Part shown: positions 11,501 to 21,700 of the stretch, piece by piece | Layout of the letters: the number at the start of each line of letters is the position of its first letter | Numbering within the stretch: position 1 is the first letter of the stretch | Assembly: GCA_963210315.1 (NCBI GenBank) | Contig: OY723245.1 | Coordinates: 1 to 64,000 of the forward strand | DNA: 64,000 nt | Reading direction: 5' to 3' | Source of the DNA: Rhynchopus euleeides | Taxonomy: Eukaryota > Euglenozoa > Diplonemea > Diplonemida > Diplonemidae | The notes under the pieces: model-generated | Seen by the model: the letters and a program-made list of their open reading frames with translations, nothing else | What the model was told of the DNA's origin: nothing | Databases searched by the model: none | Program-made: the position numbers and the translations under genes

Positions 11501-14500
11501 TCTGCAGCAGCGTCCCCACCTCGCCCACCACCGCAGCGTCACCGGTCTTCGCGGCCGTCGCCCGCGCTGCCTCCGCGGCCTCCTCTGCTTGGTGCAGCAG
11601 CAGCGTCAGCGACTCAGTTGCTTTGGTGACAGCGGCGCCCATTGCGTCTGTCAGGGCAGCTTCGTCGCCGACAACGAACGTCTTGCGCACGTCGAGCCGG
11701 CGCGACGTGACCTTCGTGCCCTCCAAGACGTAGTACTCGCCGCTGACCACAATCGTCTCGTCCTTCGCCCCGCCGATCGCCGACGTGTGCTCGTTGTCGC
11801 TGGTCACCTCCACCGCCACCTGTGCGGTGGGCGCGCCGCCCAACGCATCGCCTGCCGTGCTGCTCGCATCCGCCTGCCGCTGCAGCTCCTCGCCGAGCGC
11901 AACGTCCGCAGCGAGCTGGTTGTACAGTTGCGCCCACGGGTGCGCCTGCCGCTCGTAGCACGTCAGGTCGGGGTACACGCCGTGGATGTGGTGCAGGCAG
12001 CCGAAGACCGAGTCGTCGTAGCAGACGTGCTTCTGGTTCGTCGTGCAGCCGTAAAGGAGCGAGCTCTCCACCTCGTCCGACTCGCACTCGTTGGGCCACG
12101 CCTTGTAGTTGAAGGCGCAGTAGTGCTCGCCAGGAGTGCACACACCGCACTCCTCGCCGAAGGCGCGCATTGCGTTGCGTGGCTCGTATCCCATCCGGTC
12201 CTCGTCCTCACTGTCCCAGTGGTACCGGTTCGTGATTCTGTTCAGCTCTGCGACCCTCTGCGGGTTCGCGTCCGTCCACACCATGCACCTGTGCAACGGG
12301 TTCTCCGCCATCCGCCGCAGCACGTCGTCCGCACGCCCGTTCACATCCGTCCGCTGGAACACCCCCTTCGCCCACCCACGCCCCTCCATTGCTGCCTCGC
12401 AGAGCGCCTGCTGCTGCGGTGTCCCGATCGGCCGCTGGTTGAAGCCCAGCAGCCCGCCGACGAACTTCCCGACCGCCTTGGCCGCCTTGCCGATTGCCTT
12501 GCCGATCGCCTGCACGGCCTTGCCCACTGCCTTGGCTGCGTCTGCCAGCGCGCGGATCACCGCGCCGGGCTCGAAGGTAAACTTCAGGGCGATGTCGTCG
12601 CTCACAGACGGGATGGCCGTGGCCGTCACAGTCACCTTGGCGACGGCGAGCTCAGCAGACACTTCGAACCGCATCAGCTGTTTGTTGACGTCTGCGCTGA
12701 CGGAGATCCCCAGGAAGTACATGAACGACACGACGAAGCGGAACCGGAACCCGCCCGTGTACTTCTGCACCAGCACGTTCTTCACCTGCACAATGCCTGC
12801 GTCGAAGTTCTTCACCTGCACCAGGAAGTTGCCCGACCCCGTGAAGTCCACTGCGATCGTCGCCTCCGGGCGGATCACCTTCAGCAGGTTGAGCTGCGAC
12901 TCGATGAGGAGCCCGTCTTCCGACACCTCCGCGCTGAACGACGCCGACACCGGGATGTACTTCAGCTGTGCGCCAGCCTTCAGCAGCAGCTTCTTCGGCG
13001 CCGAGACACGCAGGTCGAGAAGGAGCGTCGCGTCCGTCAGCTCGATAAACCCCAGCAGCGTCGTCGACGGCACGTTGGCGTGCAGGTAGAACCCGCCAGG
13101 CCCCGCCTGCAGCTCCAGCTGCAGGCTGAAGAAGCTGCCGAAGTTGAACTGCCCGCGCACCTCGATGCCCTCTGCGGTGCTGAGCCGCACCACGGCCGCA
13201 CAGTCGCGGTTGTCGCGGTGCGACACACCTGTGCAGTCGACACCGTCCTTCTCGATGTACTGCACGCCGTAGGCACGCACGAAGCCGGGGACGGGGAACG
13301 ACCGCAGCAGCGGCACCTGCTCGGCCGCCACATCGTACAGCTCGCCGAAGGTCAGCGACTGGAACAGCACCTCTGCGTAGTTCAGCGTCGGGTTGTCGAT
13401 GTCCAGGTGCAGCGTCCCGTCCACCCGCAGGCACGCCGGCCCGCTGTTCGGCGGTGCCGCACACGACGCAACGCTCCCCAGCTCCACGCTCCCCTCGATG
13501 TGCAGCTTCTTCAGCAGCTTCGCAGGCGCCACCTCCACCTCCGCCGCCACCACCACGTTGGCCAGGTGCAGGACGGGAAGGCGGAACAGCTCCGTCAGCT
13601 TCCCTTGCATCGTCAGCGACCCACCCACCACGACGCGCGCAGGGCTGACCCCCGTGAGCTTCCCGAAGACCATCCCCTCGAAGTCCACCACCTGCGGCTT
13701 GGCGTCGCCGCACTTGCTGAGGCACACCCGCACAGGCAGCGTGGCGCTCACCCCCACACCGTCCCCGAGCAGCCCAGCGCTCAGCACAAGCCCCTCGGTG
13801 CCTGCTGCGTTGCGCACAGACACAGACGTCGACGAGCTGATCGGCGGCCCCGGCTTGAACACCAGCGACACTGTGGCCGTCACTTGCTCCAGCCCCGGCT
13901 CGTACGTCGCACGCAGCACCGGCTCAGGCGCCTCGTCACCAAACAGCCCGCCGCTGCCGCCGAAGTCGCCCAGCTCCGCAGAGCCCGTCGGGCTGATGCG
14001 CACCACCACCTTGCCCGTCCCTGTGTTGATGTCCGCAGCAATGTCTGCCCCGTTAAATCCGATCTCGCCGAGGACCGCCCGCCACTCCACAGGCAGCTCG
14101 TCGCCCGTCATCGCAGCGTACAGCCCGCCAAGTGTCGCACCGATGTCCGACCCCTCCATCACCACCACCGACGACCCGTCCGCCGCGCACTTCGTCGCAA
14201 TCGAGAACTTCCCAAACAGCGCCTTGTCCGCAGAGTTCACCCCGTCCTCAGCGCACACACCGAAGCATAGCTCCGCCGCCGACCCTGTCGCCAGCGCCGC
14301 CAGCGTGTCTGTGGTGCTCGACGACGACAGCACAGCAGCGGACCTGCTTGACACCGCCTGGATCGGCCCGTTCCACCCGTCGTACATCGTGAAGTCCAGC
14401 GACGGGAAGAAGAACGTCACCAGCGCCGAGACCGCCTGCTCCGCTGCCTTCTTCGCGCTGGCCTTCTGTTCCCCCTTTACAACCTCGCTGGTTCGCGGGG

Positions 14501-16403
14501 TGGACGGCACAGCCGGCGTGCTGGTGACCCTCCAGTAGATCTCCAGCAGGCCGCTCCCGGCGAGCCTGATGGCTGTGCCGGCCCCGAAGGCGACCCCTGA
14601 AAAGCGCGGCTCAGCACGGTCCATGTCGTAGAAGAAAAGGCGCGGGTACGTGTCCTTGAACCCTGCGTGGCTGGTCTGAATCAGCCCGATGTCTCCGATG
14701 AAGTCCTTGATCACTTCGTCGTGCAGCTTCCGGTGTGCCAACGGGTCCGCTTGGCGCCTGAGCAGCTTCGGCCGTGCGGCAAGAGAGTAGCTACCGTGCC
14801 CAGCAAGCAGCTGTTGCAGGTTCGGCGGCTGATACTGCCGCCCGTTGGTTGGGCGCGGTGGCGACACGTACCGGCTCTGAATCAGCGTGTCTTCGAAGCG
14901 TTGCACCCTCTGCTCACGCACCTTCCGCACGTGGATCCAGATCAATCCGTTGTCGGGGACACCAGGGCACACGGGTGGCCCCTGCTGCGGAATCGGCCGG
15001 AAGTTGGGGACTCCCAGCAGTGGGTTCTGCCGGTGCCAACCCCGCGCAGCCTCGTAGCACCGGAGGGCTTCTGCGTCGTTTGCCGCTCGCCTCCGCTTCT
15101 CCTCCTCCTCCATTTGCCGCCAGTACTCCCGCTGCTCCCGCTCGAGCTGCTGCTGGCGCCGCCTGTCCTCCGCCAGCTCCTGCTGCCGCCTCTCATAAGC
15201 CTCCCGCCTCTGCTGCGCCTCCTGCTGCTGCCTCTGGAGGCGCGCCTGCTGCCTCATCGCTGCCTGCTGTTGCTGCCACTCTCGCTCTGCTCTCTCCGCC
15301 GCCTCGCGCGCCAGCCGCTGCTGCTCAGCGAGCTCCTGCTGCTGCAGCTGCGCGCGCTCGGCCTTCAGCTCTTTCGTGAGGACCGCGGCCGACCCTGCGT
15401 TCCAGAGCTGGACCAGCGCGCTTCCAAGCGGCAGCGTGTTGGCGTAGCCACCGAGGGCACCGGGGTTGAACAGGAAGTCAATGCTGAACGACGTCAGCAG
15501 CTGCTGGTACAGGAACTTCAACTTATCCTTCTTCGGCTTCACAAAGTCCGCCGTGAACGCCTCCTTGGACCCCGCCATCTTGTGGTACGCCGCCTTGCCC
15601 AACGCCTCCGCCAGTCCCAACATGCCCACAGGGTTGAAAGAGAAGGCAACCGCAAACTGCGGCTCCACAACTTTGTCGTTAATGCACTTCTGCAGTGTTG
15701 CCATCCGGTCCGCCTCCTTCTGCGCGTCCTCCTGCTTGCTCTCTGGGTTCTCCACTGCAGTCAGCCCGCCGTACGACACGAACATGACCCCAATCTCCAG
15801 CGTCGTATGCGACCCGTCTGAGAAGAAAGCAGTTTCGTCTTCGATCGCAGCCACTGGGAGGTTCAGCTTCAGAAGCGTCGACGGCAGGTACGTCCCCGCG
15901 TCCCAGTGGTTCTTTGTCGCAGGCTGCCCGAGGTAGGCGTCTTTGCACGACAGCCCGTTGCCGAGCACTACTGCCGCGCGGCGTGCGTCCACGATGACAT
16001 CCGCGACGTCTTCTTCGCACTCCGCATCGGCCAGTCGTGTGAGGAAGTCCGTGAACAGCCGCCAGTGGTCCGGCGACAGCCTGTCCAGCACATCCATCAC
16101 GTTCGGCGCAACGTTTGCGACCATGTCCACCATCTCCGCCGCCTTGTCCTTCATCCCGGAGATGTCCGCAGCCTCCCTGACCGCGGCCACCGCCTCAAAC
16201 GCAGGTCCGATGCGGTCCTGCGTTGCGTCGATCAGCGCCGCACCGCCCTCCTGCACTGTCTTCGCCAGAGCGTTCTTCAGGATGTCCTTCACCGCGTCCT
16301 TCGCGGCAAGCGTCGCCTGCTTCTTGACCGCTCCCGCACCCGGCAGCGGCCCACCCTGCACAAGGGTGGCAGCGCACAGCACCAAGGCGGTGAGGCGCAA
16401 CAT
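8550..16403 (-). CDS. Giant secreted modular protein (2617 aa)
   Basis: The frame stays open upstream, but ATG 16403 is chosen because it starts a classic signal peptide (MLRLTALVLCAATLVQG). The mature protein has an alpha-helical N-terminal part, a Gln/Glu/Arg-rich coiled coil at about 345-440, and a long beta-rich region. A Lys/Gly/Ala amphipathic segment lies at about 1286-1318 (repeats of AxGKA ending GGLLGF). Residues about 1630-2480 carry repeated units with a TRTW core and spaced Cys, resembling the FTRTW...DxCG...QxxxVxD pattern of bacterial and protist surface-adhesin repeats. The C-terminus (about 2510-2617) has paired ECC...F..W...C and YPRWTGGAGC motifs known from secreted proteins of diatoms and other marine protists. 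I infer an extracellular or cell-surface protein; specific function unknown. Single exon. Confidence 0.8.
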   Translation of the reverse strand: MLRLTALVLCAATLVQGGPLPGAGAVKKQATLAAKDAVKDILKNALAKTVQEGGAALIDATQDRIGPAFEAVAAVREAADISGMKDKAAEMVDMVANVAPNVMDVLDRLSPDHWRLFTDFLTRLADAECEEDVADVIVDARRAAVVLGNGLSCKDAYLGQPATKNHWDAGTYLPSTLLKLNLPVAAIEDETAFFSDGSHTTLEIGVMFVSYGGLTAVENPESKQEDAQKEADRMATLQKCINDKVVEPQFAVAFSFNPVGMLGLAEALGKAAYHKMAGSKEAFTADFVKPKKDKLKFLYQQLLTSFSIDFLFNPGALGGYANTLPLGSALVQLWNAGSAAVLTKELKAERAQLQQQELAEQQRLAREAAERAEREWQQQQAAMRQQARLQRQQQEAQQRREAYERRQQELAEDRRRQQQLEREQREYWRQMEEEEKRRRAANDAEALRCYEAARGWHRQNPLLGVPNFRPIPQQGPPVCPGVPDNGLIWIHVRKVREQRVQRFEDTLIQSRYVSPPRPTNGRQYQPPNLQQLLAGHGSYSLAARPKLLRRQADPLAHRKLHDEVIKDFIGDIGLIQTSHAGFKDTYPRLFFYDMDRAEPRFSGVAFGAGTAIRLAGSGLLEIYWRVTSTPAVPSTPRTSEVVKGEQKASAKKAAEQAVSALVTFFFPSLDFTMYDGWNGPIQAVSSRSAAVLSSSSTTDTLAALATGSAAELCFGVCAEDGVNSADKALFGKFSIATKCAADGSSVVVMEGSDIGATLGGLYAAMTGDELPVEWRAVLGEIGFNGADIAADINTGTGKVVVRISPTGSAELGDFGGSGGLFGDEAPEPVLRATYEPGLEQVTATVSLVFKPGPPISSSTSVSVRNAAGTEGLVLSAGLLGDGVGVSATLPVRVCLSKCGDAKPQVVDFEGMVFGKLTGVSPARVVVGGSLTMQGKLTELFRLPVLHLANVVVAAEVEVAPAKLLKKLHIEGSVELGSVASCAAPPNSGPACLRVDGTLHLDIDNPTLNYAEVLFQSLTFGELYDVAAEQVPLLRSFPVPGFVRAYGVQYIEKDGVDCTGVSHRDNRDCAAVVRLSTAEGIEVRGQFNFGSFFSLQLELQAGPGGFYLHANVPSTTLLGFIELTDATLLLDLRVSAPKKLLLKAGAQLKYIPVSASFSAEVSEDGLLIESQLNLLKVIRPEATIAVDFTGSGNFLVQVKNFDAGIVQVKNVLVQKYTGGFRFRFVVSFMYFLGISVSADVNKQLMRFEVSAELAVAKVTVTATAIPSVSDDIALKFTFEPGAVIRALADAAKAVGKAVQAIGKAIGKAAKAVGKFVGGLLGFNQRPIGTPQQQALCEAAMEGRGWAKGVFQRTDVNGRADDVLRRMAENPLHRCMVWTDANPQRVAELNRITNRYHWDSEDEDRMGYEPRNAMRAFGEECGVCTPGEHYCAFNYKAWPNECESDEVESSLLYGCTTNQKHVCYDDSVFGCLHHIHGVYPDLTCYERQAHPWAQLYNQLAADVALGEELQRQADASSTAGDALGGAPTAQVAVEVTSDNEHTSAIGGAKDETIVVSGEYYVLEGTKVTSRRLDVRKTFVVGDEAALTDAMGAAVTKATESLTLLLHQAEEAAEAARATAAKTGDAAVVGEVGTLLQTAAEEAGAARAAVGSAHQTSRGEASMGQLAASLRAERKEVVVESTQAGAHATLDQVAQVVSAADIRVQSNTDCSSAPPTVTLLRVTPTNGAAFHTPVLCSSAFFAVDWAVRDACGGEVLLQQRVAVEPTWVRAAAQLPGDAALTVDDVAAGTLGAADAAVQTVATWTVGGQTLPTGWGAAAATAPTVSAASEAGPCTWRYTRTWVLRQDRYDDSCHPAKAVTHTQKVDVRDTLDAFAVPSEVQVPFFRSFHNASHGSEPRSELDAAPLLRLAIGHADVTVESIDAAVPVAARRADELFTFERTWTVRLPGACAAAPRVLVQRVAVLAPTELLPAEAPKAKVYANNVAERAFAPLVEQRADACAPGKRVVGLGATVPHSARDACEPNTWRGDGCRSIAPAGAAVHDVLLPPPTFTSFPSDADVDASQKVGPAALGRPTVDADGLPHVVDFVDSEATLVDGECGAVAFTRTWSVRHLLPGCEDDEAVAATVQVQRVVVRTKVADTFATTPPTPLAVPFTENLQSSFMPHPQLWEIDPSVRKLLDRSNASVAAVFDYTLVATDSCVTNVATDEERCTEAAWLSWTRTWIGHCSCGCNATFEQKMSVEAANASDAENGLAARQQWKAGVAAYAVGVGAVDECMLTKSVWLGETHLAVSSLPTEQCTGPLLCAHQTAFEGELHHVEYYTVTLEDPEVVRSEGLDANLSAAWVTPKAAPVCGTGGRPPLSFSTQDALLNLSALTRTYEASPAAGSCFAPLASAVQVQMVFPPLQPLRPAPPPVPLVHDCEKDGPFSEADSLLTANFTTDVRCGEIAVTRHRQQGTPQRDRAECDGACEWDFRTYDWLAVDSCGHELAEPQDVYILPASSSKLPLPGYMANVFSKEACRFVATPHRWLAHKVYPSQRECCRKAFDPWLVPRCLGDIATPTPFFYPRWTGGAGCVAAAKQEHWVMPLLPLFPATEEGLRLCCRRKFWWMRERCEKRGRRGW

Positions 16404-17926
16404 CGCGTTGCAGAGAGAGAGCTGGCAGCCCAGTTGGTGGCTTCTTTGTTTGCTTGGAATCCTGTTTGCAGAGGTGAGAGCGTGTCGACTTCGCAAAATG
16501 CGATGATGCCCACTAATATACAAAGTCCAAAAAAAGACAAAGGGGGGTCGTTCCCAAAGCTCGCACTCCTTCGTCTCCGCAACTTGCTGTCGTGTGTGGG
16601 AAGAGGTCTCTGTGCTCCACAGGTAGACCCCGATCCTTGTGGCGAGCAGGCAGAGAGGCACACAAGTGCATCTCCACCGCAGCTGCAGCATTGGGGCACA
16701 CAAGGGACAAAGCAGCGCCAAGGGGGGGAAGGGCTGAGGGTCGCACGATAATTGCCAAAGGGTGGGTGGGGGGGCTGGGGGCAGACGGCATCGAACGCAG
16801 GTGGTCGTTTCAGTGGACGAGCCAGCCAGAGGGCTTTTTTTTTTGTGCGGCCTGTGTGGTTGTCTTCGTCGTTTGTCTTCTTCGACCGGACATCCCCTTC
16901 TTCTGGAGACACCGATCTACTCCATGAACCTCGAGCTGATGCTGGAGCTTTCGGGAGCCTCTGCGAGTGGGTGGCCACGTTTTCTTTGGTGGACGCACCC
17001 AAAAGAAAATAAAGAAATAGAAAAAAACCCGAAAAGAGGTCGAGGCACCCGCTCCACTCCAGCACCATGGGGCTGAGGTTCACGGATCACACAGGTGAGG
17101 ATCAGTCCTCTGTGAGGCGCTTATCCTGAAGACGAACCAGTTCCCCGGTCGGTCTCCAGAAACTCGGGCCGCGTCTGGCGCTGTATCGCCTCGGCGGGGC
17201 TGTCGTCCCTTACAGTCTTTTCTGTACGAGGTTTTCCACAGGCTGCACACCTGCCCCGCGGCTGTGTGGCAGTCTTCGCGGAGTGCAATGCGAAGGTCTG
17301 GCCTGACGTGGTGTGACTATTTAGACTCCGGGTGTCTCCACCCATCCTGGTCTGGGGAGCCTCGTTACCCAAGCAGTTTTCGGTCATGCCCTGGACCACG
17401 GCCGTGCTAGACTCCTGGTGCAGGCACCCGTCATGGTCCGGGGACGGCCCCCCCAGGCAGTTTAACGTCTTACCCAGGACTACTACTAGGGCTCTGCTTG
17501 ACTGGCGACTGCTGCTGCAAGCAAGCGAGAGGATTGTGCCCAACGAACACCGTTGAGCTGAGCTGTGCGGCCAAATACACACGCTCACACTATTGGGGTC
17601 AAACTAAATTTCCCTCGGTAAGGCTGCGAGAGCAGGTCCCCGACCTGAGCCTAAACATCCGAAGAAAACACAACAAGCCGGCAAGAGGAACAAACGCACT
17701 CACATGGCTCAAGCCCAATCCGATCACGCCAGCTTATATTAGGTTGTCCAAACAACCTAACAAACACGTTTGCGATTACGGACACCGTGGGGGCTGTGTT
17801 CCGGGGCGCGCCTCGTCCCTTGCTGTGTTCTGGCTTGACGCGCAACCTCGACCTCTCCCTCTGTCTTGCTCACCTCGTCCGTTGCCGTGCTGATCACAGC
17901 ACACCTGGCCTTCCTTCTGTAGATCC
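16404..17926. other. Intergenic spacer containing a retroposon
   Basis: About 1.5 kb separates the giant secreted gene from the DUF4116 gene. Most of it (16835-17480) is a poly(A)-tailed repeat that also occurs at 54937-55577. The remainder has no gene I can support. Confidence 0.6.
16835..17480 (-). mobile_element. Poly(A)-tailed retroposon-like repeat, copy 1
   Basis: This 646-base unit is nearly identical to 54937-55577. Both copies start on the plus strand with 10-12 T and then share GCGGCCTGTGTGGTTGTCTT, and both end at CTTACCCAGGAC. Read on the minus strand this is an element with a 3' poly(A) tail, as expected for a SINE-like or 5'-truncated LINE copy. No convincing open frame is conserved. 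Target-site duplications are not clear. Confidence 0.75.
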
Positions 17927-18796
17927 TCATCCCTGCAGGAGGGCCTCGCACTCTGGATCTGCGTAGAACTGCTTCTGCAGGGCGCTACTCGCATACTCGA
18001 TGACCCGCGGATTCGCGATCACGGCATGGCGCAAGGCCTCCAGGCTCTCCTTGATCTCGTGATGTGCGTAGACGTACGCGCTCGCATGAGCACCGACTGC
18101 GGCGCACAGTACGTCGACGTCTTTCCGCAGACTGTCACTGGCATACCGAAGGACACACGCATTCTCAGTGACGACCTCTTCAATGAAACGCTTGTTGTCG
18201 CGAAGCTCGTAACTTGCGTACTCAAGACTTGTGCCATACTCTTTGATTGCCGCGCGCACGATCTGGGGGTCGTTCCGCAACTCTTCGGAGGCGTACACCA
18301 GTGAACGAACGTTCGCGCGAATTGCCTTCATCATAAAGTCCTTAGATCCTCGCAGCGTCGCGCATGCGTATTCGATTGAGTTCCCAAAAAGTTTCACGGC
18401 TGAAAGGACCAGCTCCTCATCACTCTGCAGATGTTCACATGCGTACGACAACGCACGCACATTGTGTTGAATCGCCTCCCGAACGACGTCCCGGTCTGCC
18501 TTGGCCCAATCAGGGCAGGTATACAGCTGCCGCCCTTCCTTGATCTCGTCGATCAGCCCTCGGGGGATGCGCTCGACAGTCAAAGAGCTGCCCATCTGCA
18601 ACTGGCTGTCCGCCAATGGAGAGAACGCTTCCTCATCCGCACCAAGAACTTTCCCATCAAATCGAATCCGCACATCCTCCTTCGGGATAGGGAAAGCGCG
18701 GCTGATGACCTCCTTCAGGTCTTCAAAAGTGTCCTCGTCACCCGCGTCAACCATCTCCTCATTCCCTGAGCTGTCACACCTTGCAAGGAGATGCAT
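17927..18796 (-). CDS. Ubiquitin-like domain plus DUF4116 repeat protein
   Basis: The 289-aa frame starts at ATG 18796; the frame is open further upstream but without an earlier ATG. Residues 1-80 look like a beta-grasp ubiquitin-like domain (acidic insert, then IRFDGKVL...LADSQLQMGSSL). Residues about 100-285 hold about six helical repeats of the DUF4116 type, each near 30 residues, with cores such as ALSYACEHL, SIEYACATLR, SLVYASEELR, SLEYASYELR and VLRYASDSLR. DUF4116 is widespread in protists and giant viruses, with no known biochemical activity. CTCCTCCAG about 17 bases before the ATG is a possible trans-splice acceptor. The Ubl-DUF4116 pairing suggests a scaffold or ubiquitin-pathway role, which is inference only. 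Confidence 0.8.
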   Translation of the reverse strand: MHLLARCDSSGNEEMVDAGDEDTFEDLKEVISRAFPIPKEDVRIRFDGKVLGADEEAFSPLADSQLQMGSSLTVERIPRGLIDEIKEGRQLYTCPDWAKADRDVVREAIQHNVRALSYACEHLQSDEELVLSAVKLFGNSIEYACATLRGSKDFMMKAIRANVRSLVYASEELRNDPQIVRAAIKEYGTSLEYASYELRDNKRFIEEVVTENACVLRYASDSLRKDVDVLCAAVGAHASAYVYAHHEIKESLEALRHAVIANPRVIEYASSALQKQFYADPECEALLQG

Positions 18797-21700
18797 CGTC
18801 CCTTCGCCTGTGCTGGAGGAGAGTGGTTCGACAGTTGCAATGCACAATCAGGCCTGTTGGAGGACAATGCGGGGGTGTGGGCAGGGGCCTCCGCCTGATC
18901 AACAAAAGACCCGGGAACTTTTGACGGGCGCAAAAATGCGCCCAAAAGCAAGCAACAGCAAATCAACAGGCAAGAAACAAACGCCAGAAATGCCCTGCTG
19001 AGGGGCAACAAGAAATGCAAGAATGCTTGTCCGCAACACTCAGCAAGGAGGAACGGGCGAGAAACACAAGACAAGGCAATGGTCGCCATGCAGGCGAAGC
19101 CCGCATCTGCCCAGGCGTATCAGAAGCTGCGCGGAGAGCAGAGACTCACCCCTCATGGCAGGCTCGCTCGCTGGGCTGAAGGAGAATGGGAACGGGAACG
19201 GGAAAGTAGAGACAGAGAACTTCGCACACACTGCTTCTTTGCTTGGGGGCGTGGTCTCGTTCTTCTATACCCCAGTTGGTTCTCTGATGAGACGAGGAGC
19301 ACCCCCGTCTCGGATCCGTTGACGTTTTGCTGGAATGGCGCAGATGATGATTCGGGCACAACGGCGAGGCATCAAGTTGGTGTGTTGCAACACGATGCAT
19401 CTCGCTGAACACAGACACCCCTTCGGACACCAGATGCACTTCGTTCGTCACTTTTTTATGTGTGGATCCTGTATGCCAGAAAGAGAGGCACACGACGTTT
19501 TCCAATCATGAGATGCAATTACCGTATACGTAAATATTATGGAACGGGCCCATTTTTGGCCGGTCCGTTCCATAATATTTACGTTCCAAAATATTTACAG
19601 GGCCAGTTGGGGACTCGGTGGTGAGGACGGCTTGCGTCAGGAATCGCGCGAAAAGTGCACGAGTAGGTCCCGTCAGGGACTCTGCATGCCGTCCGATCAC
19701 CTGGTCCAAGTCCCCGAGTCGCAGAAAGCCCTGTAAATATTATGGAACGAAAAAAATCTGGAACGCCAACCCACCAGCGTTCCAAAATATTTACGTTCCA
19801 TAATATTTACGTTCCATAATATTTACGTTCCAAAATATTTACGTATACGGTATATGCATTTTGAGCCATTTGATATTTGACTCGCTGCCTTGTCCTCCCT
19901 CGAAGGCACGCACGTTTGATTGCACAGCTTGCCCTGCACAGAAAATATTTAGTTTCCAGCTGTCGACCTGCCCGTGAGACATGTTGTCTGAGATGCGACG
20001 TGATCTGTCGTATCTCGTATCTCTTGGGTGGCTTAATTCAGAATGAAACCTGGTGTTGAACAGAAAAAGTGAAGATACCAGAATGGCAGAAAAGGGAAGC
20101 AGTCAGGGAGATCAAGGGGTTAGGACAACGGGTTGTCCAGCCAATGATAACCCTGTCGCTACGAAAAATGCGCGTCGTGCGAGGCGACGGGATATGCCAC
20201 CTTCACATATCTCAGCCCATGGAAGGAGCTCCACGCCACACCCACGACGCAGCAAGTTAAAAAATACTCTGGCGCAGACTTTAGGATGTCGCTCCGTTGA
20301 AAAGCGCAGCTCCAACCGATTAAAATTCCGCGTTTTGTGTCCTTCACAGATACAAACAACTACTTGCCCAAAACTAGTCCGAAACTAGTGAAGCAGGCAT
20401 ACTTTTATCAGGGCAGCTGGCTGTGCAGGGGGGCGCAGGCTGGGGGTCAGGGAGGATGCACAGGAGTGCGGCATGCCAAGCACGGCATGATACGTTTTCT
20501 TTGGCGAAGAATCCCCCGTATGTTTTTTGAGAACAGGTTCGGCTGCTTCTTGTCCCCCGGGCACCCATCTGCCACCCCTTCGCCTGAGGCAGGGCAGATG
20601 CCACCCGAAGCTGCAAACAAACACACACAGGGGTTCGTTTTGGGCGACACGGCCATGATTTTGGCTGTCTCCTCCGCAGCAAGGCGGAGTACGTGTGGTT
20701 CACCCGAGGGGTGGACTTCCTGGCCCTGAGAGCAGTCTCTGCAAAGCACAGAAATACGTTTTGAAAAAAGCATCAAGAAGCCGATGGTTCAGAGGATATT
20801 GTGGGAGGCCACGAACGAAGACGCTCAGGCCACGAAAAGGGCACCTTCAGTGCGCACGTTTGTCTGTTGACTGTGTTGGATCCTCAACAGAACCGTGTCG
20901 GCCATTTGAATGCAGGAAAAGCAAGTGAACTAAAGGTCAGCAGTTGTCATCCCGTTTTGTTAGAAGTTAAGCAAAATGGGAAAACAGAAAGAGATAAAAA
21001 ATGCAAAAATTCGGGGTGAAAGAAAGGAACAAGAATGTGGTCTCCGCTTCTTCGCTGGCGGGCGGGGGAAGATAAGTCACAATGGAATAGACCATGAGTG
21101 GGACGGGTTTTCGTCAACGTTTTATTTTGTTTGGGTTGACTAAGAAAAGTCAGTGGATAGGACAAGGCAAGAGAGAAATGCGGCTATCGCCGCGAGATTC
21201 TTTTCCTCGAGGCGGACATCCAGGGATTTCAATCGGCACGAAGTTGAACTCCTCTGTTTCATACCAATGGGCAATTCGTTGTCGATCGAGCACGTCGCTG
21301 CTGCACCGCGCATCTCTATGCCGTGCACGTGAAATGGCGTGAAATGGCGTGAATGGCATGGCGTGGCGTGAATGTGAAATGGCGTGAAAAAAAAGACCCG
21401 TTCCAGCTACGGCGCGGGGTATGTTGGCATAGGTAGGTGCAGGCACAGCAGGCGAATGCCAAGCCGGCTGAAATCGCCCAAGGCAGAACGGAACAAGGAG
21501 CACGATAAGCCGTCAACAAATAGTTCCGATCCGACTGACTGAAAAAGTGCCAGCACTTGGATCGACATCATCACGATACGCTCAATAGGCAAGGTTTCGA
21601 TATCACAACCAATTTTATATCAACACATTCGCATCAGAAGTATATTCAAAACATGGCAGAACAAATAAAACCGGATACCTTCACAGAGATAGTCACGTAA

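Noticed and set aside
8958..14270. 1770-codon open frame on the plus strand
   Set aside because: It lies antisense to the giant secreted gene. Its composition is Arg/His/Leu-rich without domains, and GC-biased codons on the minus strand remove stops from this frame. The minus frame has a signal peptide and motifs.
16404..16721. N-terminal extension of the giant secreted protein
   Set aside because: The extension begins at a non-ATG codon and would bury a clear signal peptide 106 residues inside the protein.
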